DNA of 64,000 nucleotides from Rhizophagus clarus (lineage: Eukaryota > Glomeromycota > Glomeromycetes > Glomerales > Glomeraceae), in contig BLAL01000180.1 in the NCBI GenBank assembly GCA_015698045.1, positions 806,001 to 870,000 of the forward strand, given 5' to 3'. Shown here piece after piece: positions 36,497 through 48,614 of the stretch; the first letter of the stretch is position 1; each line of letters starts with the position of its first letter. A program made the translations under genes and the position numbers. The notes beneath the pieces were generated by a model. That model was given only the letters and a program-made list of their open reading frames with translations, did not search any database and was not told the DNA's origin.

Positions 36497-38245
36497 ATGA
36501 CTTCTACACAAGAAATATGTACATACAACATATATGAAGAGTTTACAACACACTTTATTGATATGTTTTTTAGGTCTTTACGCAGCTCTTCTACTATCAA
36601 CCTGCATATCTTACTCAACAAGACTGGAGTTAACAAGCTAAAGAAGCTTCAACAAATAGGGCTGTTTGAAAAAACTAAAGGACTTAAACCGCTAATAACA
36701 CAGGTTACACAACAAAAACTCAATAATAAGATAGTGACCGTTATATGTTATCATCTTCATGCAATTTTTACGCTCTCAGAGTCTCAGTATCCCAAAAGAC
36801 AGGAGCCTTCAAAAATAGGGAACATAAATAACGCATTAATCACCCTAGAATTGGCCATAATACAGGAGATGAATATGGATATTTCATTACCTGCACAGCA
36901 CTAATCAAATCCTGTCGCACTACCAACACATGTTAAGCTGACGTCTAAAGGCAAAGGCAAGAAGATGAATAAAAACAAGAAGGTTCTTACAGTAGACCTA
37001 GACTTTGCAGATTTATGGAACAAGGAACCTGCACAAAACGTCTCTTCTTCAACTATGCCATTTCTCCCGTCTAAGGAACCTGCTACCGTTAAGACTTCCA
37101 CCTCCTCAGCGCCTATACTGGATACATCTGATAATGAACAGAAAAAACAAAAGACGCAGAAAATAGATGTGACACATATAATCACTGGATATCAGACTCC
37201 CTTGGGATGCAACTTTGTTTGTGATATTTTTATATACGATGTACCAGTAAAGTAGAATAACTACATACTTCTCAAATACCTATCTATTTATATCGATCAT
37301 CTCAAGTGATAGCACAAATACATGATTGTTTGATGTAGATTAGTTATTTCTGAATTTTTTAGAAAATATGAATTACAATGGATGGCTCCACTCACTGGTA
37401 TTTCTACCAGATAGTTCCCCATATCATGGTCACTCAAAGAATGGAAAGAATGAGAGCGATTCCAGACTGTTATCTTTGATCCTCCCACTTCTATGACAAT
37501 GGTCTCTCTGGTAGAATCCCAACACGAAGCATTCTTGAGTGAATTGAACATTAAAATATTCAAGGAAATTAAGTTCACAGATAGAAAACAGAAGATTGTC
37601 AGCTATTTTGAATCTTGGGAACACTTACATAAGTGCATTACTAGTCTGACTCTCTGGTTTGGTATTAACGTGTCATGGTGCAAACATCAGCCATTATCTG
37701 TCACTCATAAGAAGAAGAAAAAGCAGGACTCAACCCCCAACTCAGCTAAGTAACACAATAAAGCACAGGTCCACTCGTACAATTCTTTCTTTATGAAATC
37801 TCAACACACTCTAGCAACTGGATCAAATAAGATTCAAATAAGAAGTTCAGAGTCAAAGAACGCACGTACTAACTAGCAGGCAAATCTGACCTCCACTTTA
37901 TCGCAATCTAAACTGAAGCGGAACAGTCATGATGGTCCCAAGATATCTAAGAGACAACTACATGCAGAAATTGTCAAAATACATGAGATCTTAGGGAAGT
38001 TGGGGCGGATGATTTACATAACTAAAGAGATTTTTTTCTATAGCTTAGACTTTCACCTATTTGTAGCACAATATTTCTTTTTTTTCTTTGCATTTTTCTT
38101 TTATCGCTTATAATATGGTTATGTTAATTGCTAGGCAGATGGTAAGACTGGCCCTTGGGTTGGGAGTGTAGTTTTTGTTTAATTAATGATGATTTATAGC
38201 GTCCTCATTTAACATAATAAACGTACACGGCTCCAACGCCTTTAA
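36497..38245 (+). pseudogene. LINE ORF1 copy 2 and first codons of ORF2
   Basis: From ATG 36497 (MTSTQEICTYNIYEEFTTHF) to TAA 36902, then a Lys-rich linker (ORF 36965-37255) whose end, NFVCDIFIYDVPVK, is the first strand of an RRM-like domain broken by TAG at 37253 where related proteins have Trp. Later pieces in other frames: MAPLTGISTR-like at 37385, VSLVESQHEAFLSELNIKIF and ITSLTLWFGINVSWCKHQPL (37493-37750), with a basic tail. The last part aligns with the copy on the minus strand at 13332-14929 (IFKEIKF vs MFKEVKL; TLWFGINVSWCK vs NLWFGMALSWNG). About 38193-38245 reads ASSFNIINVHGSNAFKTK, like the start of the ORF2 endonuclease, then a T-rich tract cuts it off. Confidence 0.65.
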
Positions 38246-38560
38246 AACAAAAAAAAATCAATCATTTATTTTTTATTTTTTTCTTCTTTTATTTATCTTC
38301 TTTTGTTTATTTCTTTTCTTTTTTGTTTTTTTTTTATTTTTTTTTTACTTTTACTTTTTTTTGTTTTACTTTTTCTTTTACTTTTTTTCAGAGTTTATAT
38401 TTATTTAATAGTTTTTTTATAGAAATGAAAGTACTTTTAATTTTTTTTTATTATTTTTTATATCTTTTTTACTATTGATACTAATTTTTTTTTTTTTTTT
38501 AGATTATACTTTTGTTTTAATCTTTAAACATATGAAAATTAATTACTAAAAAATCATATA
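38246..38560. other. T-rich low-complexity tract
   Basis: Nearly pure T with scattered C and A (TTTCTTTTATTTAT-type). It abruptly ends the LINE copy and runs to the TA flank of the pogo element. Confidence 0.6.
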
Positions 38561-40905
38561 CAGTCAAAGTTCTCTATAACGAATCTTGATTTCTGGAGGT
38601 TATGATTCGTTATGGTGAAAATTTCGGTAATAATTGTTATCGAATTTTAAACATTTATTCGCTATGATAAGCAATACCGAAAATCATATCCAAATTCGGT
38701 ATATTGAATATATTCGGAAAGTAAGTTAGTAATCAATTTTTTAAATGGTAAATTCGGCACGAACTTTATTACTTCATTATAATAAACTATCACGCTATTC
38801 TTTATTTATATATTTATACTAAAATATGAATCCAAAGTAACTTGCTGTTTAGAATGGAATTCTTCCCGCTCTATTACTTTGCGCAATTTTTTTATGGTTC
38901 GAATATGATCATTTGAAAATTCCATTTTATCAGATTTTTGTTCTATATATGTAATTATTTGATTGAGTGCCGCTAATGCCTCATAGTTACTGATAATTGG
39001 AATTTCTGGCCCCTCAACATTTGGTTCTTCCAGCTCTTTTATCATTTCTATAATTTCTTTATCAGTCATCATCTGGTGATTTGTTTCATCCTTTTCGTAC
39101 TCTAAATATTCTTCAGCAGACATTGGGCTTCTGTATATTTTAGAAGCCAGCTGGCCAATAAGATCTTGTAGTTGGTCAACTTCTTCAAATTCGTCAAAAT
39201 CAAAATCAATGTCATCGTCAGTACTTGGTGGAAGGATGCCAGTTTTTCTCCAACCATTTGTAATAGTTACTGGTTGAACTAATTCCCATGCTTTTGCTAC
39301 ATATTTAATTGCTTTTTTTATCGTAATTTCAGGTATGGGTTGTCCAGTTTCTTGACTATTATCAAATGCTTTAATACGATTCCGCAAAAATAGTTTTCGA
39401 TATTGGGCCTACATTTATTATTTTATTAATAAATTGGGTTTTTTTGTAAATTATAAAACATTTTTGTACTTACTTTGAAACTATGAATGATTCCAGCATC
39501 ACATGGCTGGAGGCGTGAAGTTGTATTAGGAGGTAATTTATGAAGACGAATATTGGAAAATTCAACATCATCAATTAATTTATGAGTGGATGCGCCATCA
39601 TAAAGTAAGATTATATGTCTATTTTGGAGTCTTAGGCGTGAATCAAAGAGTTTTAACCAATCGTTCCAGATACTAACTTGCATATAAGCTGTTTTATTCC
39701 AATAATATTGTACTGGTAGTGATGACTTTGGAATATTTTTTAAGGCGCGTGGATTTTGACTTTTCCCAATAAAAACTGGTTTTACTTTTTCAGTTCCTGA
39801 AGCATTGCAACATAATGCAATAGTAACCCGTTCCTTAGATTGTTTTTTACCTACAACTATTGTAAGATAAGTATTATTTTAGTTTTTATATGATTTTTTA
39901 TATTAATTTTATACTAATTAAAATTTAATTTACCTGGACCAGTTGATAAAGTTCGATTTGGCTCCATCTTCCAATAAAGTCCAGTTTCATCAATATTGAA
40001 AATATCATCAGGTGAATATTCTTTAAGAATATTTTGAAGATCTTTACGCATCTCATTCAAATCTTCTTCTGAAGGAGCGCTTGCTGCTTCTCCATGTTTT
40101 ACATAAGATTCAAGATTGTGGCGTTTTTTAAAACCTGCTACCCATCCATCGGATCCTTTAAAGTCTTGTACATCGAGTAATGTTGCAAAATCACATGCTT
40201 TTTGTGCCAATAATTCGCCACTAATAGTAATATTATTATTTATGGCTTTTTCAACCCAAAAGCCCAAAGCTTCATCAACTTGTGGAAAACTTGGTTTAAC
40301 TTGTTTTTTAAGTGAAGCTTCATAAGAATCCAATTTTAAAGCCAACCATTTTTCACTTTTTTTTAAAATATCAGATATCATTCCTTGTGAAACGTCATAT
40401 TCTTTAGCAAGTTCTTTATTTTTAGGTGTTGGTTTCTGCAACTTTTTTAGACAAACTTCTTGTTTTTGAGCACCTGTAAGAGAGGCTCTGGTTCGTTTTA
40501 TATCAGAAGCTTTCTCTTTACCTTTAGAAATTTTTTGTCTTTTTTCTTGAGGCATCTGAAATAAAATGATTGATCAAAAAAATTTCACACGATTGTTTAA
40601 TTTATAACGTGAACCTTCTATTAATGGAAATTTCGTTATATCCCTTACATTTTAATGTGAAATTCGTTAAAAAAAATTCGGTATAGTCATTATAAAAATT
40701 CGTTATAAAAAAAATTCGTTAATTAAAGATTCATTTTATTAATAATTGTACGGATCTTCATCTTCGTTATACGTAATGGTAAGATTTACTATAAAAATTC
40801 GTTATATTTTAATTATTTTATTTAATAAAAAATTGGTACCACTCATGTGATTCGCAATGGCGTAAAATTCGGAATACAGAAATTCGTTATAGAGAACTTT
40901 GACTG
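38561..40905. mobile_element. Complete pogo/Tigger-type transposon, 2345 bp
   Basis: Starts CAGTCAAAGTTCTCTATAAC and ends with its exact complement GTTATAGAGAACTTTGACTG, flanked by TATA on the left and TATA on the right (TA duplication). Subterminal copies of ATTCGTTAT/ATAACGAA recur at both sides (38580-38720, 40600-40890). It encloses a full 3-exon transposase on the minus strand without any stop, so it may still be mobile or recently was. Confidence 0.9.
38806..40555 (-). CDS. Pogo/Tigger (CENP-B-like) transposase, 3 exons, 535 aa
   Basis: Minus-strand exons 40555-39934, 39856-39474 and 39408-38806 (TAA). Introns are GTAAAT...AATAG (phase 1) and GTAAGT...GTAG (phase 0). The joined frame is open for 535 residues. 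A CENP-B-type helix-turn-helix lies at about 26-70 (LTGAQKQEVC, ELAKEYDVSQGMISDILKKS) and a second Tc5-type HTH at about 90-150 (WVEKAINNN, GSDGWVAGFKKRHNL). The DDE_1 catalytic core has FNIDETGLYW (D189), ILLYDGASTH (D294) and LQPCDAGIIHSFK (D327), the DDD form usual for Tigger/pogo. The C-terminus is acidic. It binds its own TIRs and catalyses cut-and-paste transposition in the nucleus. All key residues are present. Confidence 0.9.
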
Positions 40906-41109
40906 TATATCAAAAATTTTAATGTATCATGCAAAATGTAATTATTAAATATTATTTCTAGTGATAAAATTAAATAATTACCAACATATATTCAACACAA
41001 ACTCAACACAAACTTAACATAAATAATGAAATTTGGCCAAAATTAACAAACTTTTTACCAAAATTATTAACACAAATTAAATACAAATTAAACATAATTA
41101 AATTGTATA
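40906..41109. other. Short spacer between two pogo-group elements
   Basis: AT-rich with threefold ACACAAAYTMAACA-like repeats (40990-41020, 41070-41095). No gene. Confidence 0.4.
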
Positions 41110-42060
41110 CAGTCACCTCTAAATATAACGAACTTAGTATTCTAGCAATTTTTGTTCAGTATAGAATGGATTCATTATATAATACCTATATTATATACTG
41201 AACAGTTCATTATATAAATTTTGACCAATAAAATAAAAAGCATGTGATTTGTATAAATATATTGTACAAATATAATGAACTTTCTACTTCAGAAGATTTA
41301 GTATATATCTAATATATTGAATCAATTCTGTTCTAAATAATTCTAATCAAATTTATAATGCCAATTAAGATTATTTGTTTATTGATTATTGGTCAGCTAA
41401 GGTTGCCTGCCGAAACTAAAAAGGAAATTCTGAAAGGTTTTGGCTAATCAAATCCATTCTGAAACTAAAGCCAAAACTATTCTTAATTTTGGCCAAAATT
41501 AAAAATTGGCCAAAATTACGGCATTAAATCACGTGATATTACACAAAATTCCAAAAGGAAATTTTAATTCCCAGTAAAATTGGAAAATTGTGTTATACAA
41601 TAGTTACATAAAAATCCAAATATGGATATTTTTATATCGATCCTTTATTTGACCAGAATTATGATATTAAAGCTGGCTTATAATTTTGGCCAAATTTCAG
41701 CATTTTGGTAATAATTTTGGCATTATAATTTCAGCAAATTTACTTTTAATTGCCTAAACTTTCGGCTACAAAAAAGTTTCAACTTTGGCCTAAACTACCT
41801 AATTTTGGCAGATAACCTTATGGTTAGCACTATTAAAATTACCCTGAATTAGTTTATAATTGCATGATTTATTCAGTATAACAAATACATGGTTAATATA
41901 TTGGGGCTGATCAAATCAAGTTTAGATGTGGTATATAGGAATTTATTATAAAAATTTATTATATTCAGTATAAATAATTATAAAAAATTGGTTCTGTAAA
42001 CTTGGGTTCAGTATATTAAGTATTTGATACACACAGATTCGTTATATCCAGTGATGACTG
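41110..42060. mobile_element. Pogo-type MITE, 951 bp
   Basis: Left end CAGTCACCTCTAAATATAAC, right end read inward CAGTCATCACTGGATATAAC, with TA flanks (41108-41109, 42061-42062). Its interior is decayed and interrupted by the element at 41400-41818. It is related at the termini to the element at 15785-17052. Confidence 0.75.
41400..41818. mobile_element. 419-bp MITE with AGGTTGCCTGCC terminus, nested
   Basis: Left end AGGTTGCCTGCCGAAACTAA and right end, read inward, AGGTTATCTGCCAAAATTAG, flanked by TA (41398-41399, 41819-41820). The interior is rich in TTTTGGCCAAAATT-type palindromes (about 41490-41515, 41690). Same family as the larger element at 59530-61085. Confidence 0.75.
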
Positions 42061-42299
42061 TATTACATTTATGTTATATATAAAATTTATATTGGCTAAT
42101 GATTATAAAAATATAATAGATACAATGATTAAATTTAAAGTGAAATAATTGTATATATCTGATGAGATTATTTTTATTTTTAATTTTTTTTTTTTTTTGA
42201 TTTTAAAATTATCATCTTTTTTTTTTTTGGTTTTTTTTATTTTCATTATCATTAATTTTTTTTTAGTATTTTTATTTTCATCATCACTAAAAAATAATT

Positions 42300-42935
42300 T
42301 TTAGAATCATTATTATGATCCTTAGTATTATAATCATAAGTTGGGATATTATTAACCAGACGATTAAATTTACTTAACATTTTTTTATTTAAATACCAAC
42401 TAGATATATCAATCAGTAATATATTAACTGGATTTTTGTTAGATTAAATCCACTTTTGTTTCAGATTAAATTAGATTTTTCTTAATAAATCAACTGTAGA
42501 ATCGATTCTCTGATATAGTAAGTGCTGAAGATTAAATAAATAAAATTACTATTATATTTTTGATAAATAAAACTAATAAAATAAATAAATGATAAATATA
42601 TATATCACAAAAGAATGCCACCATAATAATGATGATGATGATGATAATGATGATAATGATAATGGTAAAGAAAAATACAATTTTAAATTTAAATTATAAA
42701 TTTTTTTTTGATAACTCTTAATTTGTTTATCATAAAACTTCAACCACTTCATTAGATTATTATTTTTATGTGTATCTTTATTTATTTTAGATAATATATG
42801 TTCCTCTTTATTTAATACTAATTTTTTAAGATCAAGTAGTTGAATTTGTAAATTATCAATTTCTTTTTCCTTGCTTTTTATATTTTTTAGTAATTGAATT
42901 TTCTTCTCTTTCTTCTGATATATGATAATTTTCAA
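42300..42935 (-). pseudogene. Decayed copy of the CACTA accessory gene
   Basis: Aligns at DNA level with the intact gene at 21628-22867: the IPIYDYDTDD block (42325-42345), the intron with AATAAATAAAATTACTATTA and TTTTTGATAAATAAA (42530-42575), and the exon end encoding WWHSF for WWRSS (42615-42625). Upstream the sequence is low-complexity (ATGATGATG run at 42629-42665) and then reads a Lys/Leu/Glu-rich segment, KEKEIDNLQIQLLDLKKLVL, which looks coiled-coil like. Multiple stops and frame changes. Confidence 0.55.
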
Positions 42936-43399
42936 GACTTTATTGATAACTTGTTCATTATAATTTTTTTTTTTGATATTTCAGGTCTTTTTTTTTTTGA
43001 ATTTTATATAATAGTTATTAATAATAAAAAATACGTATTATTGTTAAAAATAGCTATTTTAAATATAATATTAATTAGAATGCTGTAATTATAATTATAT
43101 AATTTATTTATTTATATTTTGCATTTTTTTTTATTTTTTTTTATCTTTTCTTATTTTTACTTAATAATTAAAAAATACTCTAGACATTTAAAAGTATTAG
43201 GATCTTTACAATAGTAAGATACAAAACTTAAAAAAAAAAAATAAAAATTTAATTAATATTAAATTTATACTTATTTTAATATAAAAAATATAATTAGTAT
43301 ATAAAGTAAATTTAAAAATTTTTTTGAGTTTCATATCTTTCTATTATAAAAACCTCTATTAATTATAGAAATGTGTTTTCACTATAAACATTTCTTTTC

Positions 43400-43850
43400 T
43401 TCTTTTATATAAACATATTCTATTAACATTTTAACATTTTTTTTTGTTTATTTCTTTCTTTTACTAATGTTTTTACTAATATTTTCTTTCTTTTCTTACT
43501 AACATTTCTACTAATATTTACTTTTTCTTCTTACTAATATTTCTACTAATATTTACTATTTCTTCTTTTTACTAATGTTCCTACTAATTTTTTTTTTTCT
43601 TCCTACTAATATTTCTACTAATATTTCTATTAACCTTCTTACTAAACATTCTACTAATAACTTTTTTACTAATTTTTTTTTTCTTCCTACTAATGTTTCT
43701 ACTTTTTCTTTCTACTAACATTTTTACTAATATATTTTATATTTATATATTTATTATTTTAATTAATGTTCCTTTTTTTTTTTACTGACATACTTATTAA
43801 TCTTTTAAATAATCAAATTAAACAAGTATAATAAACAAGTGACTTTATTA
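43400..43850 (-). repeat. CTACTAAT microrepeat block, third copy
   Basis: More than fifteen TACTAAT/TACTAAC words spaced by pyrimidine-rich runs. Same texture and orientation as 31370-31830 and reverse of 46915-47180. Confidence 0.65.
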
Positions 43851-44270
43851 TTATATTATTTCATTTGTGATATTTAACTTTAATTAATTTTATATAGAAT
43901 ATAATTTGTATGATTACTGCTTATTATATAATATTAATAACTGAAAAATATAAATAAATTTAATAAAGTTTTAGTATAAAAAATTTTATTTTTGTTTGAA
44001 TAAGTTACTATTGCATTTTATTAAAATTATAAGTCTTTTATTAGTATTAACACAATCTATCAGATATTTATTTGATATTTATTATATATGTGTTTTATAT
44101 CTACTTGATACTTATTATATATATATCCTATATAATCAATATTAATAATATATTAATGTTTAATGTTTAAATAATATCTGTATAATATTTATATGATATA
44201 TATCTAATATATCAGATATATAATATATATGTGATATATATTTGATACTAAGTAAATATTGTCAAATATT

Positions 44271-45536
44271 ACTATCAAAAAAGGCTAAAGTAAAGAAAAA
44301 AAAATAAATTTTTATTCACAGTGTCTGATATTTTTGCTATTTTTTTATTGTCATTAATATAATATCACCTTAGTCTTTAAATTTAACTATAATTTTCTTG
44401 AGTCTATTTTATAGATATATTATATACAAAAATATTTCTCATGTAATATTTTTTATTAGCAAAGATTTTGTTATTTATATATACTTTTTTTACAACCTTT
44501 AACAAAATCTTATTATTATCAAATAATTATATTTTGATATGATATAATTCATTTAAATTATCCTATTTATTGGTATTAGTTACCAATTTTTTGAAAGATT
44601 CAAGTTGATCAATATCTATATTTAGGGTTATAAAATCATTAGCAGTAATAATTAATGATTTTAGCTATAATTATATTAATAAAGATCCTATCTTTTCTGA
44701 CTCATATAATATATCTAAAGAAGCTGCTTCTTGCAGTATATCCTTAAAGTAGTATAAAGAGAGTCTTTTATAAATAAATAGATTATTATTTATAATTGCT
44801 TTAAAGGTTCTTTTATTAGTATTTATTATTAAAGACAGCAGCATATTAGGACTCTGAATATTACTAAAATAACTCACATTTTTTTTTTACCCATTTTTCT
44901 CAAAATTAAGCCAATTTACTCTTTTAGTTTTTTAAGGATATCTCGCCATCTATTCAACCAATTTTGACAAACTTTTTTATTTTGTAGATCTCATTGAGAG
45001 CTACATTTTAAAAAAATGCTCATCCAATTTGGATCACTAGTTGACGAGAAAATTGCAAAAAACATGTTTTTTAGCTTCTAAATTTCACATCAATTTGCTC
45101 TTTTTTATGATTATGAGTTGTATCAGTAATGTCCAGGATCCTAGTATATTAGGTATATCAGTTTTTTGAGAGAGGATTTTATATCTAAAAAAATTCCCTT
45201 TTTTACCAAAAATTATAACTAATCTTTTAACTTGTTTTTCAAATGAAAAAGATATTATATCTTAAAAATTTTCAAAGATAATATAACCTATTATGTTTTT
45301 AAAAGTATACTCTCAAGAAGTTCTAATTTCTATATTATCAGATGTTAGAAGTGGAGAAGCTTTTACAAATTGTTTTTTTTTCTTAATTTTTTTTATTTTT
45401 ATTTTTCTTCTTCTTTTTTATCAGTATATCTGACTTTGAAGAAGTGTTTTCATTATATATAAATCAAAATTAAAATCCAAAAGTCAAAATATTTTAACTC
45501 AAAAAGGTTAAAAATTAAAATTAAAGTCAAAATAAG
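44271..45536. other. Spacer with a dispersed repeat module
   Basis: 44930-45065 contains ATCTCGCCATCTATTCAACC then AATTTTGACAAACTTTTTTA, matching 45675-45790 inside the next MITE. The rest is AT-rich. The ORF at 44671-44877 (minus) has no supporting signal. Confidence 0.45.
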
Positions 45537-45908
45537 GGGCGTGTCAGAAATCAGCTGATTTAATAGGGAGGTGGGAAGCTAACCTAAAAATCAGGTTCTT
45601 ATAATTGGCTATAAATTATATATTATATATTATATTATTACTATTTATATATTAAAATAATTTTTTGCAATTATCTTGCCATCTAATAGCTCAATTTAAC
45701 TAACCATTTTTTTATTTTGTAGGGTTTATCAATAGCTATAAAATAAAAAATAATTCATAAAAATTGGATTACTAGATCACGAGTTATTTATATAAATATA
45801 ATTATATATATTATTATATATTTTTTTAACCAATCAAAATGCGATCAGATGGGGGGTGGGGGATAAGGGCTACTAATTGAAGGAAATCAGCTGATTTCTG
45901 GCACACCC
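45537..45908. mobile_element. Harbinger-like MITE, copy 1 (372 bp)
   Basis: Left GGGCGTGTCAGAAATCAGCT and right, read inward, GGGTGTGCCAGAAATCAGCT; the TIRs extend through GATTT. GGG-starting TIRs with a TAA-like flank suggest PIF/Harbinger, but the duplication is not clean. A second, inverted copy with a 0.7-kb insert is at 61800-62925. Confidence 0.75.
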
Positions 45909-46304
45909 TAATCAAAATTATGTAATTTTTATAATTATAATTTAATATCAAATTTTAAACATGAATAATTCTATCAATATTAATACTATAGACAGTGTTA
46001 GTATGGAACATTGTCCAAGAGAAATTTTAATGTCCTGGACTGTCCCAAATTGTTTCACTTAAAAATATTATTAAATTTTATTTAATAAACTTCAAATTAC
46101 CATATCTCCGTCAATATTGATGCTAGAAATATAAAATTACTACCATTCAATTTATCTTAAAATGATGAATCTAATGAGCTTTAAATAATCAAAATCAGAT
46201 TAGTAGTTATTGAGATATCATTAAATTAAATTTTATAAAATATATATTAAATATATATTTATATATATATTCCAAATATCTTTGGATATTGCAAGTCTTA
46301 TCCA

Positions 46305-46680
46305 CACTGGTCAAAATCGATGCTATCGGGTACATATCGGGTACCTGATATGTACCCGATATGTGTGAAATATGTGTATGCTATTTAATAATACTACACA
46401 TATCGGGTACCCGATATGTACCCGTCGGATGCAGAAAATCGGTGACATATAACGTACATATCGGGTACATTTCTCATACATATTGGGTAGTTAAATATCG
46501 GTTACATATCATAGATTTATTGGGTACCCGATATATTTTAAAAAAATATCGGACAGATATTATACACTTATCGGATAGTGCTAATAAGTATCCTATATAT
46601 ACCCGATATGTATCCTATTTGTATTTGAAATATAAGCATAATTTCATAATTTTCACACATATCGGATAGCCGAAAAGTAT
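46305..46680. repeat. Left subterminal repeats of the second CACTA-like element
   Basis: About ten copies of ATCGGGTA/TACCCGAT, several fused as ATCGGGTACCCGATATGT. The ORF at 46361-46669 is built from them and is not a gene. Confidence 0.75.
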
Positions 46681-46914
46681 AGCATTTATGGGGCATTAAT
46701 AGTAGTAGATTTATAATTTAAATACAATTGTAATTTAAAAGTAATTTAATTCATTTAATTGTAATTACTGAAAGTTTTATTTATATTTTCAATCGATAAT
46801 AAAAAAAATATTATACAAAAATATTATAAAAAAAATTCACTACTCTTTACACAAATTTACAATTAATGTTCACTTGTTTGCTTGTTTTCATTTCATTATA
46901 TCTATTTAATTTGA

Positions 46915-47180
46915 AAGAAAGTAAAATGTTAGTAATAAAAGTGTTAGTATGAATATTAGTAGAAGTGTTAGCAAAAGAAAAGGAACGTTAATAAAAAAAT
47001 TTTTACATTAGAAAGTGATAGTATTAATGTTAGTATGAAAGTTAGTAGAAGTAGAAAAGGAACGTCAATAAAAAAAAATATAAAGTATAAGTATTAATGT
47101 TAGTGTTAATGTTAGTAGAAGTGTTAGTAAAAGTAAGGAATAAAAAATGTTTAACAGTAGAACATTGTTAGTAGGAACGT
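46915..47180 (+). repeat. GTTAGTAGAAG microrepeats
   Basis: About a dozen GTTAGTA words (GTTAGTAGAAGTGTTAGTAA at 47107), reverse orientation of the blocks at 31370-31830 and 43400-43850. The paired short ORFs here (47065-47289 minus, 47147-47332 plus) are by-products. Confidence 0.65.
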
Positions 47181-47375
47181 TAGTAGGAGGAAACACATTA
47201 GAAAAAAATATTAATAAGAGTGTTAACAGGAGTGAAAAAGAAATTTCAACAAAAAATGTACCTTTGTATTTATTTTTTAGAAAAACCAATAAAGTAAAAA
47301 ACTCGATAGTAGAACATTGTTTAGGACGTTAGTGAGAAGAAATACGTTGGAAAAATATATTAATAAGAGTGTTAA

Positions 47376-47795
47376 GAATAACATAATAATGGGAAAAGAA
47401 ATTTCAACAAAAAATATACCTTTATCTTTATTTTTTAGACAAAAACAATAAAGTAAAAATTTGAGAGAGAGAGAAAAAAGTTTTGAAAAAAAAAAACGAT
47501 AAATAAATAATTAAATCGTGATCGTGCAATCACATGATCAACAAAATTATCAATTTTTATTGGTTATTTGGGTAATATTATAAATAACATAATAATGGGA
47601 AAAGAAATTTCAACAAAAAATATACCTTTATCTTTATTTTTTAGACAAAACAATAAAGTAAAAATTTGAGAGAGAGAGAAAAAGTTTTTGAAAAAAAAAA
47701 AAAAAAATACGATAAATAAATAATTAAACCATGATCGTACAATCACATGATCAACAAAATTATCAATTTTTATTGGTTATTTGGGTAATATTATA
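47376..47795 (+). repeat. 206-bp tandem duplication
   Basis: AATAACATAATAATGGGAAA to TTATTTGGGTAATATTATA occurs twice (47376-47580 and 47582-47795) with few differences, mainly poly-A length. It contains CACATGATCAAC and an AG-repeat (GAGAGAGAGA). Confidence 0.85.
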
Positions 47796-48057
47796 TTCAG
47801 CCACATCAGCCACAAAATCGGTCACATATCGAATACACAAGTCAATATTAGCGAAGCAGCACAAACTTGATTATTCACTATTCGTGCTCAACTTGAGTTG
47901 ATAAAATTATTAAAAAATCACTGATTTTATTAAATTTATCAGAATTTTTATACCTAATTAAAGATGATTAAATTAAGTTTTACTACCGATTTCATTATAA
48001 CGTTACCAACTTTTTTGTTAATCTTAGATATTTTATTTGGAATTTAAATTGTTCGCT

Positions 48058-48105
48058 TTGAACTCGAGTTGAACTCAAGTTCAACTCGAGTTTAACTCGT
48101 TCGCT
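48058..48105. repeat. Near-perfect 32-bp palindrome of AACTCGAGTT words
   Basis: 48061-48092 reads AACTCGAGTTGAACTCAAGT then TCAACTCGAGTT, almost self-complementary. A diverged partial copy of this block with the following GTAGATCCGTA lies at 48300-48375. It is about 500 bp upstream of the broken Myb/SANT gene and could be a regulatory site. Confidence 0.55.
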
Positions 48106-48530
48106 CAAGATCTTTGTGTAATGTATTGTAGATCCGTAATTGTTTTATTTGTAGTCTATAATTGGCAAAAGCTTATTATAAACCAAAATAAAAAACACTA
48201 TTTATTTATGTATCTGTATTATTAGATTTTACCTTTTTTAGATTTGATATATAATTAAAAAAAAGACCTTTATCTTGATATTTTGGAATCACGATCATAA
48301 CAATTGAGTTTAGGTCAAGTTTAACTTGTTCATTGTGATTGATTGTATTGTAGATCCGTATCTGTATTATAATTAATATAAAGAAAACAGATCATAACAA
48401 TCATGACATATTTGAGAAATTAGAACAATTTTCGTAAATGTTCTTGAAGGGTAATTAATATAATAATACAAGGTGATAAAAAATTGTTTATAAAAAGAGG
48501 TTTCATCTTTTTTTTTTTCTTACAATAAAT

Positions 48531-48614
48531 TTGTTATCGTTATTTTTATTATATATTCTTTTTCTTAAAATTTGTTGCCGTTATTTTTTATTATTATACA
48601 TTCTTTTTCTTAAA
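48531..48614 (+). repeat. Duplicated leader upstream of the broken Myb/SANT gene
   Basis: TTGTTATCGTTATTTTTATT...TTCTTTTTCTTAAAA (48531-48570) is repeated as TTGTTGCCGTTATTTTTTAT...TTCTTTTTCTTAAAA (48572-48615), the second copy running into the ATG. Confidence 0.65.

Larger units (their letters stand above)
42063..44270. mobile_element. Decayed CACTA-like element related to 21042-32477
   Basis: Contains a minus-strand homologue of the accessory gene (42300-42640), the CTACTAAC-type microrepeats (43400-43800) and the AACAAGTGA block (43825-43845) in the same order and orientation as the large element. The expected right terminus at about 44180-44270 reads as an AT-converted version (ATATCAGATATATAATATAT, TTGATACTAAGTAAATATTG) of the ATCGGGTACCCGATAT and CATCGATTTTGACC end. 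The left end is masked by the pogo-type MITE. Ends are therefore approximate. Confidence 0.45.

Noticed and set aside
46361..46669. 102-codon plus-strand ORF
   Set aside because: Same reason: made of subterminal repeats of the second CACTA-like element.
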